Below are positions 14,711 to 17,297 of a DNA stretch of 17,297 bases, in pieces; the first letter of the stretch is position 1, and each line of letters starts with the position of its first letter. The notes below the pieces were generated by a model, which made no database searches, was not told the origin of the DNA, and worked only from the letters and a program-made list of their open reading frames with translations. This DNA is from Flavobacterium sp. (GTDB lineage Bacteria > Bacteroidota > Bacteroidia > Flavobacteriales > Flavobacteriaceae), in NCBI GenBank assembly GCA_030150335.1, contig JASLGC010000330.1, positions 1 through 17,297 of the forward strand. The letters are read 5' to 3'. A program made the position numbers and the translations under genes.

Positions 14711-15766
14711 TTAGTCTATTGATTTAACAACAGCTTTTTCTGCTTCTTTACGAGTTCCATCAAACCCGTTAATTCCAGAAACTGTTGTATATTTTAATAC
14801 AAATTTCTTGCCAGGGTTCATCATGTTATACACACTCTGACACATTAAAGTTGCCTCGTGGAATCCACATAAGATTAACTTTAATTTACCTGGATAAGTG
14901 TTTACGTCACCAATCGCATAGATACCAGGAATGTTAGTTTGATAGTCTAATGCATTATTAACTTTAATAGCATTTTTCTCTATCTCTAACCCCCAATTTG
15001 CAATTGGTCCTAATTTAGGTGTTAACCCAAATAATGGGATAAAGTAATCACAAGCTACATCTCGTTGTTCTCCATCCTTCTCTATAACTACTGCCTCAAG
15101 CTTCTCGTCGTTACCTTTGATAGCAACAACCTCTGCTGGCGTAATTAAGTTAATCTTACCTTGGTCTTTTAAAACCTGTACTTTCTCAACTGAGTCTAAT
15201 GCTCCTCTAAACTCATTTCTTCTGTGAACTAAATGAACTTCAGCAGCAATTTCAGCTAAATAGATACTCCAGTCTAAAGCAGAGTCACCACCACCAGCGA
15301 TAACAATCTTTTTACCAGCAAACATCTCAGGTTTTTTCACAAAGTATTCAACTCCTTTGTCCTCATAGAAAGCTAAGTTCTCTAAATCTGGTTTACGAGG
15401 TTCAAAAGAACCTAATCCTCCAGCAATAGCAACAGCTTTTCCATGGTGTTTAGTACCTTTATTAGTTGTAACAATAAACGTTCCGTCCTCTAACTTTTCA
15501 ACTGTTTCAGCAACTTCGTTTAAAGTAAATCCCGGTTGGAACTGTTTAATTTGCTCCATTAAATTGTCAATCAATTCAGCAGCACCAACTGAAGGGTATC
15601 CAGGAATATCAAAAATTGGTTTCTTAGGGTATAACTCTGTTAATTGACCTCCAGGTTGAGGAAGACCATCTATTAGATGACATTTTAATTTTAATAATCC
15701 TGCTTCGAATACAGCGAACAGACCAGTAGGGCCCGCTCCAATAATTATTATATCGGTTTCAATCAT
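14711..15766 (-). CDS. Ferredoxin/flavodoxin-NADP+ reductase, thioredoxin-reductase-like
   Basis: This 351-residue FAD enzyme exchanges electrons between NAD(P)H and ferredoxin. The FAD-binding GAGPTG is at 10-15, the NADP-binding GGGDSALDW at 158-166 followed by HRRNEFR (181-187), and the C-terminal FAD motif GIYAIGDV at 281-288. There is no redox CxxC between the FAD and NADP domains, which separates it from thioredoxin reductase and matches the TrxR-like FNRs such as YumC. The ATG at 15764-15766 is chosen; an in-frame TTG at 15787 would add seven residues unlike the family and starts in a small hairpin. It lies directly upstream of the ferredoxin gene. A 51-bp inverted repeat lies between it and the nifU-like gene. 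Confidence 0.9.
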   Translation of the reverse strand: MIETDIIIIGAGPTGLFAVFEAGLLKLKCHLIDGLPQPGGQLTELYPKKPIFDIPGYPSVGAAELIDNLMEQIKQFQPGFTLNEVAETVEKLEDGTFIVTTNKGTKHHGKAVAIAGGLGSFEPRKPDLENLAFYEDKGVEYFVKKPEMFAGKKIVIAGGGDSALDWSIYLAEIAAEVHLVHRRNEFRGALDSVEKVQVLKDQGKINLITPAEVVAIKGNDEKLEAVVIEKDGEQRDVACDYFIPLFGLTPKLGPIANWGLEIEKNAIKVNNALDYQTNIPGIYAIGDVNTYPGKLKLILCGFHEATLMCQSVYNMMNPGKKFVLKYTTVSGINGFDGTRKEAEKAVVKSID

Positions 15767-15823
15767 GATGTAGTTTCTTTTGGGCAAAGTTCCTCTTTGC
15801 TATAATTATTAAAAATGATAAAA

Positions 15824-15874
15824 GTCAATTGTCTATAAAAAACACCACGAATGGCGTGATTATAGACAATTGAC
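15824..15874. repeat. 51-bp nested inverted repeat, possible attenuator or terminator
   Basis: GTCAATTGTCTATA (15824-15837) and TATAGACAATTGAC (15861-15874) are perfect 14-bp inverted arms. Inside them CACG (15846-15849) and CGTG (15855-15858) form a second small stem. On the minus strand the outer stem is followed by a T-rich tract (about 15811-15823), so it could terminate or attenuate transcription between the nifU-like and reductase genes. The 23-base interior is longer than usual for a simple terminator. Confidence 0.7.
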
Positions 15875-15884
15875 AATGTTATTT

Positions 15885-16124
15885 TTAGCCCACATTAACT
15901 ACAGATTCGATCTCTGGAGCATACTTCTTAATCGTAGTCTCTACTCCAGCACTTAGTGTCATTTGATTAACACTACAAGCTGTACAAGCTCCTTCTAAGC
16001 GAACTTTTACGTGCTTGTCATCTACAATGTCTAAAAGTGTGATGTCGCCTCCATCTGCTTGTAAAAACGGACGAATCTCATCTAACGCTTTTTCAACATT
16101 CTCTTTGATAGTTTGTGATGTCAT
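15885..16124 (-). CDS. NifU C-terminal-domain (Nfu-type) Fe-S scaffold protein
   Basis: The 79-residue protein consists only of the Nfu domain. FLQADGGDITL (20-30) and the cluster motif Cys47-Thr-Ala-Cys50 in GACTACSVNQMTL are intact. Nfu domains carry a [4Fe-4S] cluster, usually bridged in a dimer, and deliver it to apo-proteins. It has no HesB-like N-terminal domain as in E. coli NfuA and no IscU-type domain. It follows the Mrp gene by 20 bp with no terminator, so it is co-transcribed, consistent with a shared job in cluster carriage. Confidence 0.93.
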   Translation of the reverse strand: MTSQTIKENVEKALDEIRPFLQADGGDITLLDIVDDKHVKVRLEGACTACSVNQMTLSAGVETTIKKYAPEIESVVNVG

Positions 16125-16144
16125 ATTTCTTTATAAATTAATCA

Positions 16145-17275
16145 TTATTTTTTACCTGTTGCTGAGCAACCTGCCATTGTAGTAATTTTGATAGCTTCTG
16201 TTGGTGGCAATGAATCATTACGCAACACAACTTGCTCTACTACATTTCTTGTTACATTGTTGAAAACCTCAGAAATGATTGTATCATTTTGTAACGCTGC
16301 TGGACGACCGTAATCTCCTGCTTCACGAATACTTTGTACAATCGGCACTTCTCCTAAGAAAGGTACTTGTAAGTCTTCTGCTAAGTTTTTAGCTCCGTTT
16401 TCTCCGAAAATGTAATATTTGTTTTCTGGTAATTCTGCTGGAGTGAAGTACGCCATGTTCTCAACAATTCCCAATACTGGAACATTGATGCTCTCTGACA
16501 TAAACATAGATACCCCTTTTTTAGCATCTGCCAACGCTACAGCTTGAGGTGTAGAAACTACAACTGCTCCTGTGATTGGTAAAGATTGCATGATTGATAA
16601 GTGAATATCTCCTGTTCCTGGAGGTAAGTCAACTAATAAGAAATCTAATTCTCCCCAATCTGCATCAAAAATCATTTGGTTTAATGCTTTTGCTGCCATT
16701 GGACCTCTCCAGATGATCGCTTGGTCTCCTTTTGTAAAGAATCCAATTGAAAGAATTTCAACTCCATAAGCAGTAACTGGTTTCATTTTAGATTTACCAT
16801 CTACTTCTACAGAAATTGGTTTAGCGTTCTCTACGTCAAACATAATTGGCATAGAAGGACCATAGATATCAGCATCTAAAATACCAACTTTGAATCCCAT
16901 ATTAGCTAAACTTGCTGCTAAGTTTGCAGTTACAGTAGATTTACCTACTCCACCTTTTCCTGAAGAAACAGCAACGATATTTTTAATACCAGGAATTGCT
17001 TTTCCTTTGATTTCAGGTTTCTCTGGAGCTTCTACTTTTATATTGACTTTTACTTTTGCTTTGTCATAAATCTGGTCATGGATAACTTTCATTACATCCA
17101 CTTCCGCTCTTTTTTTAATGTGTAAAGCTGGTGTAGTTAACACTAAATCAACAACAACTTCGTCTCCAAAAGTTACTACGTTGCTAACAGCTCCACTTTC
17201 TACCATATTCTTTCCTTCTCCAGCGATTGAAATAGTTTCCAATGCTTTAAGAATTTCTTTTCTATCTAATTTCAT
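16145..17275 (-). CDS. Mrp/ApbC/NBP35-family P-loop ATPase, Fe-S cluster carrier
   Basis: The 376-residue cytosolic MinD-like ATPase is thought to bind and pass on Fe-S clusters. An N-terminal FeS-assembly-P (DUF59) domain covers about 1-82. The P-loop SGKGGVGKST (105-114) follows, then DADIYGPSMP (134-143), the Mrp signature region WRGPMAAKALNQ (189-200) and VDLPPGTGDIHL (216-227). The family's usual CxxC near the segment ENMAYF is missing; that loop reads TPAELPENKYYIFG. The only cysteine in the whole protein is Cys370, in the tail MAGCSATGKK. The gene is complete: its ATG is at 17273-17275, 22 bp from the right edge, so its promoter lies largely outside. It leads the nifU-like/reductase/ferredoxin cluster. 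Confidence 0.93.
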   Translation of the reverse strand: MKLDRKEILKALETISIAGEGKNMVESGAVSNVVTFGDEVVVDLVLTTPALHIKKRAEVDVMKVIHDQIYDKAKVKVNIKVEAPEKPEIKGKAIPGIKNIVAVSSGKGGVGKSTVTANLAASLANMGFKVGILDADIYGPSMPIMFDVENAKPISVEVDGKSKMKPVTAYGVEILSIGFFTKGDQAIIWRGPMAAKALNQMIFDADWGELDFLLVDLPPGTGDIHLSIMQSLPITGAVVVSTPQAVALADAKKGVSMFMSESINVPVLGIVENMAYFTPAELPENKYYIFGENGAKNLAEDLQVPFLGEVPIVQSIREAGDYGRPAALQNDTIISEVFNNVTRNVVEQVVLRNDSLPPTEAIKITTMAGCSATGKK

Positions 17276-17297
17276 TATATGCGATTAGTTTTCAACA

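Noticed and set aside
15764..15787. TTG start giving seven extra residues on the ferredoxin reductase
   Set aside because: The added residues are not family-like, and the ATG at 15766 starts directly before the FAD-binding strand as usual.

Overview
The window is AT-rich, and its codon use, short A/T-rich spacers, promoter motifs (TTG/TTTG about 17-21 bp from TAnnTTTG), secreted S9 and C1 peptidases and SSDDN-type lipoprotein N-terminus all point to a member of the Bacteroidota, most likely family Flavobacteriaceae. A Flavobacterium- or Myroides-like chromosome is plausible, but the sequence alone does not fix the genus. Almost everything here is chromosomal housekeeping and envelope biology. 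No phage, plasmid backbone or CRISPR array is visible, and the only mobile-element trace is a decayed transposase tail.

Region 1 (1-4143). The 5' part of a lipoprotein related to the large flavobacterial metallophosphoesterases runs off the left edge, and its visible metal-ligand motifs are degenerate. It diverges, with only 27 bp between start codons, from an HD-phosphohydrolase fused to a PycTM-like membrane domain, the effector domain of Pycsar anti-phage systems. No nucleotide cyclase gene lies nearby in the window. That gene overlaps tail-to-tail by 20 bp with a large gene for a GAF-like protein of unknown role.

Region 2 (4250-8280). A dusB-type tRNA dihydrouridine synthase gene with a textbook Bacteroidota promoter shares a bidirectional terminator with a convergent DJ-1/PfpI-family gene. 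Upstream of that, on the minus strand, a secreted papain-fold (bleomycin-hydrolase-like) peptidase gene and an MscS channel gene form a two-gene operon ending in a strong terminator.

Region 3 (8227-12038). A 612-bp gene-free stretch holds an unexplained array of 11-bp repeats, a terminator and a 16-bp palindrome. It is followed by a putative surface lipoprotein gene and a secreted S9 prolyl-oligopeptidase-family gene, both on the minus strand and each with its own terminator or promoter signals.

Region 4 (12039-14370). A DAACS-family (glutamate/aspartate/dicarboxylate) symporter and a DedA-family membrane protein form a plus-strand operon with a terminator. After it comes a gene-poor gap with the broken C-terminal end of a transposase resembling the ISAon1 group of Bacteroidota.

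Region 5 (14312-17275). An iron-sulfur / redox cluster on the minus strand, in transcription order: Mrp-type P-loop Fe-S carrier, NifU C-terminal-domain scaffold, thioredoxin-reductase-like ferredoxin-NADP reductase and adrenodoxin-type [2Fe-2S] ferredoxin. The order suggests that cluster assembly and delivery are expressed beside an electron-transfer pair. A 51-bp nested inverted repeat separates the two halves. The Mrp protein has a single cysteine and lacks the CxxC pair usual in the family.
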